A stretch of DNA of 64,000 nucleotides from Eumeta japonica (GCA_005406025.1 BGZK01000297.1:372001-436000), one strand, 5' to 3'; numbered from the stretch's first letter, positions 34,081-45,668 are shown. The notes: generated by a model not told the origin, from the letters alone. Program-made: numbers and translations.

Positions 34081-35586
34081 AAACTGCTCTAAACTACAAA
34101 TAATATCGCATTTGGCGTCTGTTGTGTGTGACTGTAAGTCGATGCGGAGGTTGTTATCTTTGGAAATATTTCGAGACCAGCCTTCCGCTCGAAGTTTTGT
34201 AGGCTTGGGAATGGATTGAATTGGTACGTTCGTTTTCGGTTCTGCTCGCGGTCCCGCTCTCGATCTTTAGAAAGATCTTCCGAATCTACGGATATCGTAA
34301 GTTAGGCATTGTCATGATGATGTTAAAAAATATATATTTTGTAATTTCATCTAATAACCTTGATACGAATATTGTTAATAGTCTATTCAAGAATAGAAAA
34401 ATCGTTGTTGATAGTTTAGTTGAAAAATATATACTTTTAATCATAATTGATAATTATGAATAATAACAACAACAAAAAAATCTTTTATCAATAATTTCAT
34501 TGATTATGGTCTTAAAAAATTGTTATAATTTTTTTCTGCAGCTATTAAAATTTACAAGAACAACCATATACAACAGAATTAAATTTTTTTTGGTATTTAT
34601 TATTGCAAATTTTTTTCAATACTCTTTTTCCACATTTCAAATTCAAATAATTCAAACAGATTCAAATAATGTATTTAGATTTTTAAATTTATATTTAGTA
34701 TATTAAAAAATATTTTGTATTGTATACTCTCATTATATAGTGGCGGGCGTTCACGCTGCAACGGCCGCGCAGAATTTTATTTTCACGGCAAATGTAAATT
34801 ATAAGTATTGGAGATAGAGTTCCGGAGTAGATTTTTATTGAAAATTTTCTCCTCTTCATAAGCGTTCTTTAAATTTTCGCTATTTCTTAAAGTTTTTGAG
34901 TTATCACCAAATAAACCCAGGCCCCCTTTTTTGTTATTGTTTTTATTTTATAGCAATAGCAATTTCTATTTGCAGAACAAAAAAAGTCTTTCTCAGAATC
35001 ATATCCCGAATCGAGTGAGCCATCGTTTATATTTTTAAGAGACCTTTGACAATCTTCCGCAGAAAACTCATATTATCGACTACAGATGGCATTTTAAAAT
35101 ATCATGTGTTTCTAAGCGAAGCAAACTCTTTCATATTAATTGTTAATTTCAAACTACGTCATCACCAACGTCTACACCATCACCAATATCCGACTCATCA
35201 AGTCCACTTGCTCATTCGCGATAAACCTTCAAAGCCGGGACGACGGTGGCCGAGTGTTCAGTGTATCTCTTTCAAATTAGAAATCAACGGGTTGGATGTC
35301 TGGCAACATCGTGGTTATTAACCAATAAGTTTTATAAATAACATCAAATCCCTTATCCCATGCACATTAAGCTGTTGATCCCTCACATCGTCCCCGCGCT
35401 GTCGTTGTGGTTGTCGACGGGGTTAGACCCGCAGTTGACGAGCAATAAGTGTTTAAGGTTCGATTTTAAATGCAATTATTATAGAAGGATGTACAAAGGC
35501 ATAGGAAGGACAGCGAAAACTTTGGCACAACATAGAGGATAAAGAAATGGATAGTGTCACTTTCGGATAACATCACTACACTAAAA
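34081..35586. other. AT-rich non-coding stretch, nothing recognised
   Basis: Very AT-rich between 34300 and 34740. A T-rich tract with 'tttttttctgcag' near 34528-34541 looks like a splice acceptor, but the sequence after it is not protein-like, so I do not call an exon. Confidence 0.45.
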
Positions 35587-35624
35587 AAGTTTCATTTAGT
35601 GTTTAGCAACACTAAATGAAACTT
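35587..35624. repeat. Perfect hairpin, 17-bp arms, 4-bp loop
   Basis: 'aagtttcatttagtgtt' (35587-35603) and 'aacactaaatgaaactt' (35608-35624) are exact reverse complements around 'tagc'. Confidence 0.9.
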
Positions 35625-35639
35625 GAGGTATGCTAGTCC

Positions 35640-36815
35640 GCACTGGGACGGGGGCGACAGACGAGTTCGTCTGTCCCAAACCGAGAAAACGGCGGTGGAC
35701 TTTGCTATCGAATGTAAGAAAAAGCGATTAGGGCAACGCGCTTAATTCCGGTTGTTCCTCCGTTGCGATCGGTCGCCTTCGGTACAGTCCCCTGGGCCAC
35801 CCGTTTAGTTTAGTGTGTTACTGCGTGTCAGTGTTCCTTCGAGCCGCATTCCGTGGTGTCGGGCTCCGCGTGTGTACGAGTGTGTGGGGTGCCGCGCAGT
35901 GTAAGCCGCGCGGCTGCAGTTAAGCCTCGGGCGTCCGTTCCGGCGACAAGCTCCGGCTACCCTGCCGTCTGCACGCCGAGCCCGCACACGGTTTCTGCGC
36001 CTAGGGAGCGCTCCCGTAGTTTTCGCACTCCAGATACCGATCGCTATTTTAGTTATTTCGCGAGTTTTTACGCGCGTAAATGGTTTTTCCATTAACTGCG
36101 TTAGTGCGACCGCATGTTGACCAGTAGCGGCCCTTGGGGACGGGCTTCGCTCAGCGTCACGGTTAGCGGTCAAACTCTGTTAGTGATGGTTAATCCATTC
36201 CGAATTTAAATTCAGTTATGTTACGTTATGTTTTTAAGTAACGTTTATAGATCATTTTAATTTTAATTTTAAATTCAGTGATTCAAGGGCATAACGCCCT
36301 CAACCGGAACCGTTAGTTTTATAACCGCCTTTCGCGGTTTTTTGCCACCCCCTCCACTACTCGCTTTTTCAAGCGTCGTCTACTATTAATCTATTACTCA
36401 GTGTAATAGGTAGTTTAGTTATTTTTGCCTCTTCCCGGGGCAACACATTCACCCGGACGTTATTATTACGTCGTGGTAACCCGGAAGAGTTTCCTGACCT
36501 TCGCGCCGTTAGCACTCTCTAGTGCCTTCTGGCCACTCAGATGAAGTCTGAAAAGCCTACGGGCTAAAGGCAAGCGCCTTAATGCTTCAGGGGTTTTTAG
36601 TCCGTGAGAGTCAGACACACCCCGTGCGGCCGGGCGCACGGACTGTCCATAATGGGTTTTGCCCTCCTTGCCCTTCGCACGGGCAGAAATACAAAAAAAA
36701 GGCAAAGCGTTCAGAAGAAAGACAAGAGTGGTACTCCAGTGGATTCGGTGATTTCACCCAAAATCACCAAATCCAACATCGAGATAACGTCCGGTTGGCG
36801 GACGCACTAGTATCT
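35640..36815 (+). mobile_element. CpG-rich block, probably the 5' region of a non-LTR retroelement; alternatively a host promoter and first exon
   Basis: A 1.2-kb block with markedly higher CpG than its flanks begins near a 9-bp hairpin (35656-35675, 'gacagacga'). It contains a long untranslated-looking leader and ends with a short basic frame at 36604-36810 (GFALLALRTGRNTKKRQ, then KKDKSGTPVDSVISPKITKS), which looks like the start of a LINE ORF1 protein. A parallel frame at 36582-36827 reads NGFCPPCPSHGQKYKKKAK, so a frameshift may separate the true start from the rest. Sequence quality drops back to AT-rich right after 36830, so the body and 3' end of any element are missing. The family is not recognised. 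Confidence 0.35.
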
Positions 36816-37560
36816 ACACAGATATAGTGCTGCTGAAGAACTAGCCCTACTGCAGCTAGAACCACGACAAAATCTATCACAATATACTGTATATTCTAAG
36901 AAAATATGACACATTTATGTATACAATGAGAGAGAAAAGGATAAGTAAAAGACCGGCGTGGACATTGGAGGCAGGCTTCGTCGTAATACTTTAATAGTAA
37001 AAATTAAAAAGACAGTTTCTTTACATTCTGCGAGGAACTGTCGGCGAGTTTCATCTCTTTCGCATAGACCTATACAATTCGATAACGACAAATACATGTA
37101 CTTACATCAAGACCCAAACATCGTTTGTTAACATAAGACCACTACTTACTCAATAGAACAGCAATAGACATATGACGAAATTTGATAATATATTCTAACA
37201 ACTGGCAGTTTCATAACGACTGCGTTCTTTGGTGTGAGTTTTGCTAAAATGTCCTAAAAATGTATTCGCGTCGATTCAGAGAAGTGAAATATCCATTTCT
37301 TAATTTACTCGTCTATTAGCTATAAGCTTCCATAGACAGTTTGCATTTCGATCGATGGTGCCATGCGTGTTCGATAAAGAGATGTAGATCTTATTGTAAT
37401 AGATCTGACATTAGGCAATATATCTATACAGAAACTCTGATCTCGCGCGTCGCTAACTGCGCAGTCACTAAGTCGAGTGACTTATTAGATAGGTGATAAA
37501 TTGTTGATTTAGTTTTGGTCTGCATTGCCCGCCCTAGTACGATACTCAATCTCTTATTCA
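36816..37560. other. Non-coding stretch, nothing recognised
   Basis: AT-rich with no supported feature. Confidence 0.45.
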
Positions 37561-37660
37561 AATTTAAATCTCCACGGTGTGAAATAGGGCATTTTACAGT
37601 CCATTCTCCAAGATTTGGAGTGAAATAGGGCATTCCATAAATTGGGCAATTCATTTTTAA
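37561..37660. repeat. Short direct repeat 'gtgaaatagggcatt'
   Basis: The 15-bp phrase occurs twice, about 49 bp apart (near 37578 and 37620), separated by 'acagtccattctccaag'. Read in reverse it resembles the 'atttcaccgt...tttaccgtcc' words near 6410-6467. It may be a repeat shared with family D's 5' part. Confidence 0.45.
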
Positions 37661-39000
37661 ACTGCAATGCTTACAAACTAAGTAGAATATTCCACGTGAG
37701 TATTGTGTAAGAAGTGTGTTTATACCCATATATTTGAAAAATAACAACAATTATTTGCAAACGCCAAGTTTATTTTTTTTATATACCCATTTTTTAAATT
37801 ATTTATACGACCTTACGATTTCGTGTGTGCATTGATTGACGAATTGCCATATGGGATTCTCTTTTTACAAGTGATCGTTCGCGTTAGTGACCTGATATAA
37901 AAAAAAATAGTAATAGAAAACTAAGCAAGTTAATATTCTCAGAAGCCATTTTGGAACGCTTTCAATGACAATCCTAACCAAACAGACGCACTGACAGGTG
38001 ACATGCGCACGGGCCGTCAAATAATCCATTGGATTCAAATTAATCTTTATCAGCGTGGGCGCAATAAACTTATTCATTCATACAGATGTTTAAAGCTATC
38101 GGAATTTTTAACGCGTTAAATAAACAACCAGTTCTGATATAGCTCACATTACTTATTTCAAAGTATACGTGTGTGTGCGAAGAGAAGTGTAACTTGTATG
38201 AATTAATTAATTGATAAGGACTTAAATGTTAATATATTATGTCGACATGGGCCATTAAACACTTACAAAGGTTTTATAGACTGCTTTACATGACAAATGT
38301 TCACAGGTCAAAAAAAGTCTAAAATATTTTCGAAATATACATTTTTTTTATATACATTTAAATTTAAATTTTAAATATATTTATTTTAATTTAAATCGAA
38401 AATTAAAATTTAAATATATATACATAATATGTAATTTTAAATATACAATTTCGGTTTCGAAAAATACACTTTTTGGAAATGAAAATAAAACGAATTACGA
38501 AGAACTCATTTCTCTGTAATTTTAATAAGTCTAAGAAAGTGGGTAGTTTTATTATTTAAATCATAATTTGATAAGTTAATTAATTAAAATGTCAATTCAA
38601 TGCTTATATTCGGAAAAGCAATTTTTCATAATTTTGATAAAATCATATGTCAATATAGTACCGGTTATGTTTATAATAAGATTATATATAATGACAGTTA
38701 TGTTCAGAACGGCCGTAATTTAAGTTTATTTTTTAAATTATAAAATACATACTTACAGATTGTTCAAACAGACCGTTATTTAAGCATTATTTATCGTTTA
38801 ATAAAAAGTATAATATTTACGTTTCATTATTTAAGACGGCCATAATAGATATTTGTAATAGGTATTAATGTGCAAATAAAAGGTGCAATGGCAGTATTGT
38901 TAACCTACGACAAATACATAAAACAAATGGATAGCCAGCGACGGTTAAGATAACACTAAGTGCAATTTCCCGCGCAAATTTTATTATATAGTAATGAAGC
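37661..39000. other. Very AT-rich non-coding stretch
   Basis: Includes a 130-bp tract of 'aatttaaat'-type imperfect mirror and inverted words at 38340-38470. No coding or mobile-element evidence. Confidence 0.5.
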
Positions 39001-39060
39001 GGGGAGGGGGGGGCATATAAATAGCCAATTAGAGAAAATCAGCTCTCACTCCGCTTCCAC
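39001..39060 (+). promoter_or_regulatory. Promoter-like site: G-rich box, TATA box and initiator-like words
   Basis: 'ggggaggggggggcatataa' leads into TATAAATA (39016-39023). Initiator-like 'atcagct' (A at 39041) and 'tctcactcc' (A at 39048) lie 25 and 32 bases downstream of the first T, the range expected for RNA polymerase II. No ATG-led frame follows closely, although 'cttttgtaagaa' near 39088 could be a splice donor. It is a candidate promoter of an unknown transcript, unproven. Confidence 0.3.
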
Positions 39061-40484
39061 ACGTCACTGACTATCACATATTGCATCTTTTGTAAGAAAA
39101 TAGGATTATGTAACTATTTAGATAAGTTCTAAATGTATAAATTATGTATATAGCGTGTTTATCAAATAAAACGGGGAGCGGGGATTCGTTAAACCGTTGA
39201 AAAACGTTATAGATCATTAAAAACGGGGATATCGAGAACGCGTGTAAATGCAGTATAAAAATAGGTCGAGTCCCGATTCCCGGCACTTCCACATTTGATT
39301 TCCACTTAAAATTAAACGAAACTCTGGTCCTCGGTCAACGAGTACTTTATTAAATAGTTTTTCATTGAAACTCTGAAGATCCTGCTCGACGGTAGCAAAC
39401 CTGCGCAGAAGTGTACCCGGTCCCGTACAAGTTAAAAATTGTTTATTTAAAATTTTTTTTCAAACTAAAAACGACCGATGTTGGTACTCTGTCAGTTTTC
39501 TAGTCCCGATGAGCTTGCTTCTACCTTTTTATTTCGGAAAAGATTGATTTTTAAAAAGTAGTTTATTTCAATTTCTGTTTTGCTATCGCGAGATGTCAGC
39601 TAAAAATAGCATCACCCTTCCATGGACGCCGTGTGAAGCGACAAGGGGAAATACCGTTTAAGTATTATACAGGCCACAGATTAATTTCTAATCTATATTT
39701 TAGAAATGTATGTATAATAATTCTTTTTAAACCTACTTTATTAGCAAAAGTATTATTTACGAAAAGCGCGTAAGTAATCGATCAAATAAAATGAAGGCAA
39801 TTATAGCACTATAAAATACATTTTTATAACTGTCATTACATCCGTCACAGTTCCATTCGTCATGGTTGTATAAAACAACATTTTGAAACTTTATTTGCTT
39901 ATTGTTTATCACTTCACATTTAGCAAACATAAGAAGTGAATAGGTCGATATCGATAAACAATTTCATACCATAATTATCTTACGACCACTTAAAAACATT
40001 TGACATTTTGACTCCTGAGAATCTTGTGGCAAGTCCCGAATTGATAAAAACTGCCAGGAGTTTTTTCACTGTCATTTACGCTGGCTCTCTCGATTTAAAT
40101 AACAATACTGTTATATTGATGATATTTTAGTACGGTTTCTATAAGTCTGGTCATAATTCTATAGATCTATATATTATTCTGAGGTGCTAATACGTTGAAT
40201 TTATGAAGACCTGTGTACTCGTTCGATTCTTAGGTGCCAAAATAAGTGACAAAAAATGTTTTAAGCCTGCTACTCAAAAAGCAAACCTGGTAAAAATTTC
40301 TTTTTGAAATCATGGGAGTACGTCCATAGCGATATGGATGGAATCTAATTCTAACGCATTCTTTATAGTTAATCGATGGTATTTGTTTTATAGTCATACA
40401 TAGAAATTACTATATTATTTACATAGGCCGCCTGCTACGAGGAAAAATCAAGAGTCCGATTTTAAGCCCGCATTCACGGGTGGC
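39061..40484. other. Non-coding stretch, nothing recognised
   Basis: AT-rich. A minus-strand frame at 39074-39292 (72 codons) overlaps the promoter-like site and is not credible as a gene. Confidence 0.45.
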
Positions 40485-41244
40485 TTTTTAGGGTTCACAA
40501 CCAAAATGGCAAAACGGAACCCTTATAGATTCGTTATTTCCGTCCGTTCGTGAATTCGTCCTTATGTCACAAGCATTTTATTAAAAAACTATAATAGGTA
40601 TATTGTTGAAATTCGGAGCATATTTGTCTTGTATAAACCGCTACTTCGTTTCGTAGCTAAATAAATAAAAAAATATTTTTAGGTGGGGCGACACTCCATA
40701 TATGCAACAGATATATTTTTTTTTAGCAAACATCTACAGTTATTTTTCTAACAACTTCTACAAATTTCTACAGTTATTTTAAAAACACTTTAAGGTTTCT
40801 AAGCATTTTTTTGACAATTTGAATATTTTCTGAAGTACTCGCTTCGAAAGTAGTAGAAATTGTGTGTCTCCCCCATTTATTTTCTAAACCGTAAGTCCAA
40901 AAATATAACAAAAATTGAAAATATAACGCTTAATAAATACTTTCAATGAAAATAATTTTGAACATGACCGGATGTACCGTTTTTGAGTTATTGCCGAAAA
41001 GCTGAGCATTTCAACAAAAGGACGTAAGTGCTATGAACAAACACTCTTTTGCTGGTGCACCTTAGTTTACATTAATTTAAGAGTAATAGCTAAGAGTAAT
41101 AGTTACCTACTACGACGACTAAAGCGCTTATACCTATTATGTGCGCGAAACATGGAAAAAAAGCGTAACAATGTATTTTTTTCATCTGTAGCGCACTTAT
41201 TTGTAGTAATGGCTTCGGAACCCTACAGTGAGCATGCAGACTGG
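40485..41244 (-). mobile_element. Dispersed repeat family A, copy 3 (760 bp, reversed)
   Basis: On the plus strand it opens 'ctttttagggttcacaacca' with 'aaaatggcaaaacggaaccc', and closes 'ggcttcggaaccctacagtg' with 'agcatgcagactgg', the reverse of the other two copies. Inner blocks match too: 'aaaaacggtacatc' and 'gagtgtttgttcatagcac' on the minus strand. It is non-coding. Confidence 0.78.
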
Positions 41245-42063
41245 AATATCAATTATCGTTGACTTTGAACGGTGAAGCAAAATAACGTAAAAATACATCA
41301 CATGGGAAAAGGTTCATCTGAACGTTTAAAGCTCGTGAAATTTTCACACGTATTGAACTAATAGTGTGAGAGTTCTGGTCTTACATATATTATCATGTCC
41401 TTTCAGATTTGTGGAATGGATAATTGTAAAGGTTGTATGGGTACATTTAAGACGCAAACCATTTTGTGCTTGTAATGATCAGTGCGGTATTGGGCTTCTG
41501 TCATATCACTGCCGAAGCAGGTGCTCTTGTAATTTGGCAATTTTGAACATGAAGGCCTCGAGGTGCAATCATGAACCTTCTGTCGGCGTTTTCGGCATAA
41601 TTCGCTTTCAAGAAAAGTTTTTTCGACCTTGGCAGTGAATCTCCTAAAATGTCTAAAATTTGAGCTACGTTTGGTAATTTAAATTGGCTTCGTACAAATC
41701 TTTAAAAAGTTTAATTGTCGTAAATTTATCTACCTCCATGTTCGTTTTATATTGCAACATTTGCGGCGTTAGAACAGCAGAGTTTCCTACCAAAAATGGT
41801 AGGATTTATGGCACCGGTTGTTATGTGACATCGATAATATCATGGGAGCTTACAACAACATCGATAATTCACAAATGTCTTTGCGCCGACGACGCGTGAA
41901 AACGAATGATAGTCTACCGGTGATTGATCACGCCTACCTGATTTTGTAATAAAAGGTACTGTATGACGTCAGTATTTAATACATACATGTACGCAGTGTA
42001 CACAAAAATAAATATATTTGTAGGTGCACGAATGTATACAAAATAAATTATTAAAAAACATTT
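41245..42063. other. Non-coding stretch, nothing recognised
   Basis: Open frames at 41366-41638 and 41684-41899 (Cys-rich by chance) show no known domain. A small hairpin ('cctacca', four bases, 'tggtagg') lies at 41786-41803. Confidence 0.4.
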
Positions 42064-42114
42064 AACAAGATATAATATGTAATGATGTATAATCATTACA
42101 TATTATATCTTGTT
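42064..42114. repeat. Perfect hairpin, 23-bp arms, 5-bp loop
   Basis: The left arm starting 'aacaagatataatatgtaat' (42064-42086) and the right arm ending 'attacatattatatcttgtt' (42092-42114) are exact reverse complements around 'gtata'. It lies about 95 bp upstream of a mariner remnant. Confidence 0.92.
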
Positions 42115-42207
42115 TTATAGGATTAAGGGGTATTGATTGTCATGCCATAGGGGCTGATTTTCAATTTTAAAAATGCGCTTTAATATATATTGCTTTGGAG
42201 AATTTGC

Positions 42208-42600
42208 GTAGAGTGAATAGTGATTGGTGTACGACCATTTGTATGCCGAAAGTTATTCCGTAAAAATAACAGTAAACGTCGTATTATCTTGCACCACGAC
42301 AATGCTAGTTCTCAGACGGCCAAACAAATTTTTGAAAGAGAAAAACATAGAACTTATCAGCAATCCTGCATACAGTCCCGATCTGGTACTTTGTGACATT
42401 TCTTCGTTCGCACAAATAAATAACCAACTACGCGTTCAACAACAACGGGGAGTGGAAAAAGAGCGTTTACGCTGACAGATAATATTTTGAGAACCAATTC
42501 ATTAATTTTTGATCATTCATAGTAATTTTTTCTCATTCATTCCAGAACTTTTCAGTGCACTCTACACACTTCATGGATACCAGTCGAGATACCAAGGTTG
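42208..42600 (+). pseudogene. Mariner transposase C-terminal fragment
   Basis: Successive frames read VNSDWCTTICMPKVI, then ILHHDNASSQTAKQ (second catalytic Asp), then after a one-base shift FLKEKNIELISNPAYSPDL and VLCDISSFAQINNQL (third catalytic Asp kept), then a further shift to EWKKSVYADR and YFENQF. This is the mariner DD34D C-terminal half in correct order. At least two frameshifts and a stop after KVIP make it dead. The first catalytic acid and the 5' terminal repeat are absent. It is not the same copy as the other two remnants. Confidence 0.8.
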
Positions 42601-43059
42601 ACCAAACGTCTCCATGATAACATGTTACTATAGATACTTATGGTATCTTTATACCCTTCTAGCGATAGGGGTTTATGATAAAAATAACTAAACAGATAAA
42701 ACAATGAGAAATATTAGTAATATGCCATTACAATAAAAAACATACCATAGAGTCGAAGATCAGTACAGCAATCACAATCGGACTAGGAACGAAAGTGGGT
42801 TCTGGTTCGAATTCGGAATAAGGTCAGTAAGCAAACATCAATCAACAAAACAAACGTATTAGTAAAAAACAAACGTAAAAAATTATTGTATGTCAACGCG
42901 GACACAACTGCGGGTAAAATCTATACTAACCTAGACTATAGCCCCGTCAAGAAGGAACAAGTCCCAGCGTTCAGAACCTCAGTGAGGATTACGAGAACGG
43001 CGATAAAACAGTTCGCGGGAGCTCCACGTGGACGTGTGACACCCGCAACCTAACCCGCT
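42601..43059. other. Non-coding stretch, nothing recognised
   Basis: AT-rich, becoming GC-richer after 42950. Confidence 0.45.
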
Positions 43060-43130
43060 ACCCTTAATCATCAGCGGCGGCCGGCGCCCGCGCTATAACT
43101 CACGCTAACTGCCACGCGTAAATCATAGAT
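43060..43130. promoter_or_regulatory. Small CpG-rich patch
   Basis: 'tcagcggcggccggcgcccg' followed by 'ctaactgccacgcg'. Function unknown; listed as a possible regulatory element because it resembles the other islands. Confidence 0.12.
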
Positions 43131-43410
43131 ACCGATTAAAACTCGAACTCTCCGAAGAAGCCAATATTTATGGTCGGTTCCTTTTTTGTTTTTTTTTTTT
43201 TTGCTTTGTCATAGAGAATTACATCTACGTGTGAGCCTCTCTAGTGGCACGGCTTATTAGAAACAAACTAAGTGTTGTGTGCCGCATCCATTATGATTTA
43301 ATTTTATATGGAGCAAATTTAAATTTAAATTTCACATTTAAAATATATTTATTTTTTTATTCTATAGGTACTAAAATAGCTTTTGAAATACGGTATAATT
43401 TATGGCGAAT
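43131..43410. other. Non-coding stretch, may include the 5' part of family C
   Basis: Words such as 'ttttgaaatacggtataatt' just before family C copy 2 may belong to the same repeat, but copy 1 does not share them clearly. Confidence 0.35.
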
Positions 43411-43560
43411 TTACACTTTACCACTTGTTCGGAAGGCAGGTATCCTTCAAGAAGAACAAGCAAGAAACTTTAGGATAGCTCCTTCTAATTTCATGACGCA
43501 TGATCAAAACAAATACAAAACCAATGATGAACAAAACACTCCGGTTAGAAGTCGAACCCA
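43411..43560 (+). repeat. Dispersed repeat family C, copy 2
   Basis: Matches 33357-33510 in order: 'ttacactttaccacttgttc', 'ggaaggcaggtatcc', 'tcaagaagaacaagcaagaa', 'aaaaccaatgatgaacaaaa' and 'cggttagaagt'. Same orientation. The long open frame over it (43244-43594) is just the repeat. Confidence 0.75.
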
Positions 43561-44099
43561 TCAATACATATTTCGGTCTACCACTCAGGATTAAATTTTT
43601 AACACAATCGTATTTCAAATATTTGATCTATATGTGAACGGCGACATAAACGAACATACGATATCAATGATTGAGTATTTTTTTTTTTTATTTAAAAACA
43701 TCTATTATAGCAGAACACTGTTTAATGATTCACAAACCCAACGCTTATTTTGGATGCGTTAAGTTCGCATTCGTTATAGCCAGCTTTTAGCAGAAACAGT
43801 TGAGATGGCCATGGCGTTAAAACAGGCCAAGAAAATTAATGTCACAGTCTTACCTAAACTAATTGCCTACAAAGACGCTAATGTGACGTATAGAATTAAT
43901 TATCTTTATTTTCACCGCTATTCACTAATTACAAATACATAGTTCATTATGAACCCAGTATATCATTTGATTACGTTGAATATATTGGGATCACTCTTTT
44001 ATTTTTCTTACGTATATTAAACTTTTGCAAATAAAATGAAACGCCAGACTCAAGATTTACATATTCCTAAATTTAGTTCTCAAATATATATCAAATTTC
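43561..44099. other. Non-coding stretch, nothing recognised
   Basis: AT-rich with a T-run near 43680. Confidence 0.45.
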
Positions 44100-44320
44100 A
44101 GCTTAGATTTTTTAGGTGCGGTCGTAGCAGTAACCGCGATCGTCCGACGACCAGTTAATTTCTCAAACCCGGCCGCGTGTCTGTCCGCATGACCAGACTC
44201 GCAGTCATGCGCTCAGCTGCCATCGAATAATTTTCTGATAGGCGCTCAATCGTATTTTACGACGCGGGCGCGATGAGTTCTCGAGTGTTACGGCCAGAAT
44301 TACTCCTAATTACGTTATAA
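44100..44320. promoter_or_regulatory. CpG-containing block ending in TAATTA-type motif
   Basis: 'gcggtcgtagcagtaaccgc', 'cgatcgtccgacgaccagtt' and 'acgacgcgggcgcgatgagt' stand out, followed by 'ctcctaattacgttataat' with TAATTA. It is similar in style to the islands at 7990 and 56640. No frame. Confidence 0.2.
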
Positions 44321-44585
44321 TAAATAACACCAAAAGTGTTACAACACTAATAAATCAAACACGATTAAATTGTTATTGTGTTATATTGATGCTAATATTC
44401 GCTCTATTGGAAATATACTGTATTGACAGGTTTCCTCCTTATTGTTCCCTCTTCTCGAACTTTCTATTCGATTCGTAATATAGTAAGAGTTTATTGCAAA
44501 GCATGCCAACTGTGAATTAGCTAACAGCAAACCGTATCGTATATATTAGCTGGTTGACTAACGTATGTTTTAGGATTTCTTATGA
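44321..44585. other. Non-coding stretch, nothing recognised
   Basis: No feature supported. Confidence 0.4.
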
Positions 44586-44670
44586 AAAAAAGAAAACGGA
44601 ACCCTTTGTATACCTTCTGTCTGTCCATCGACTCGTTTCACCAGATTCTTTTTTTCAGGAACAAATCAAC
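44586..44670 (-). repeat. Family A end fragment (reversed)
   Basis: 'aaaaaaagaaaacggaaccc' then 'ttctgtctgtccatcgactc' matches the reversed 3' end of family A (compare 40500-40560). Only about 85 bp remain, so it is a solo end. Confidence 0.5.
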
Positions 44671-45230
44671 TTGAAATAAATATAAAATACTAAAGTATAA
44701 GGCCCTTTGGACGTGTACAAAATGAATTATGCAACATACGAATTGTTTAACAAAGAAAAACCAAAATCAAAAGATACGCCCGCTTTGTCACGTCTTTCGA
44801 TAATCTACAAACTCACTCAACAAAGCCTAATAGAGTACATACGTTGACTTAGTATAAAATCAATTTGGAAAAACCATGGTGTCCATAAAAATGGAAATTT
44901 TTAAATTTTGTAATTATGAAAAAAAGGTTTTCTATGGTCCGTGATGTCTTGTAGACTAATGTATGAGAAAATATTTTTTAACTTTCCGCTATGAATATTG
45001 TACATTTTCAAAAATTTGATTGGATTAATTTTTTTCAAAAACCTTTTGAAGATACTACGACCGATCATTTGTTAGTATTGCTATTGAAGACGGAAAAAAA
45101 ATGTCGGAACTCTCGATGGACGGATAAAAAATTTACATTTAGATAATCATCTATGTCGGCATTTTGAAGTGAACCTGTCTTAGGGACGTTAGAGTGATTT
45201 CGTGCTATGACGTCACAGTGAAACGCTCGA
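44671..45230. other. Non-coding stretch, nothing recognised
   Basis: AT-rich with no supported feature. Confidence 0.45.
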
Positions 45231-45256
45231 GTGACACGGTCGGGTGACACGGTCGG
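45231..45256 (+). repeat. Two exact copies of a 13-bp unit
   Basis: 'gtgacacggtcgg' occurs twice head to tail, inside a short GC-richer patch (45200-45310). Confidence 0.9.
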
Positions 45257-45668
45257 GTCCGCTCGGCTCTTTCCGGCTCGGCCCAGCAGACCCACGTGCT
45301 TACACAACCGATTGCAGCTGATCGCGACTATTTCAGATAGGCTCGGTTATTATTCATAGTAAAAATGAAGAATGCACGTAAGATACATGCAATAAATGAA
45401 ATATAGTGGCGGAACTGTCGATTATATCAGTGGTTTCTAGTAGTGAAGTGAACAAGGTGCATCACGAGTCAACGGTAAATTGATAGTTGGAATTTGGCTA
45501 AATATTACTACAATCTTTTATGCCACAATTTTTTATTAAAATCGATCCCAACGCCTGTAACTCGTTTTGTTGCAGCTCACAATGGATTTGCCTTTGGATA
45601 GGGGCATTAATTCATCTCAAATGGATAGTAACGATAAAAATTTACTTTCTCTTGCCCGCGTGAAAAAA
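45257..45668. other. Non-coding stretch, nothing recognised
   Basis: No feature supported. Confidence 0.4.

Noticed and set aside
34500..34706. Exon after the acceptor-like 'tttttttctgcag'
   Set aside because: The following frame is Phe/Ile/Asn-rich AT-driven sequence with no domain; polypyrimidine-AG words are common in such DNA.
35805..36173. 122-codon minus-strand frame with Arg/Ala-rich composition
   Set aside because: Expected from CpG-rich DNA; the plus strand over the same interval looks like a leader region.
38340..38470. Long inverted repeat of 'aatttaaat' words
   Set aside because: Low-complexity A/T sequence pairs with itself in many registers; no specific arms can be defined.
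41366..41638. 90-codon Cys-containing frame, considered as a zinc-finger or mariner piece
   Set aside because: Cysteine spacing matches no finger, and I could not align it with any mariner segment on either strand.
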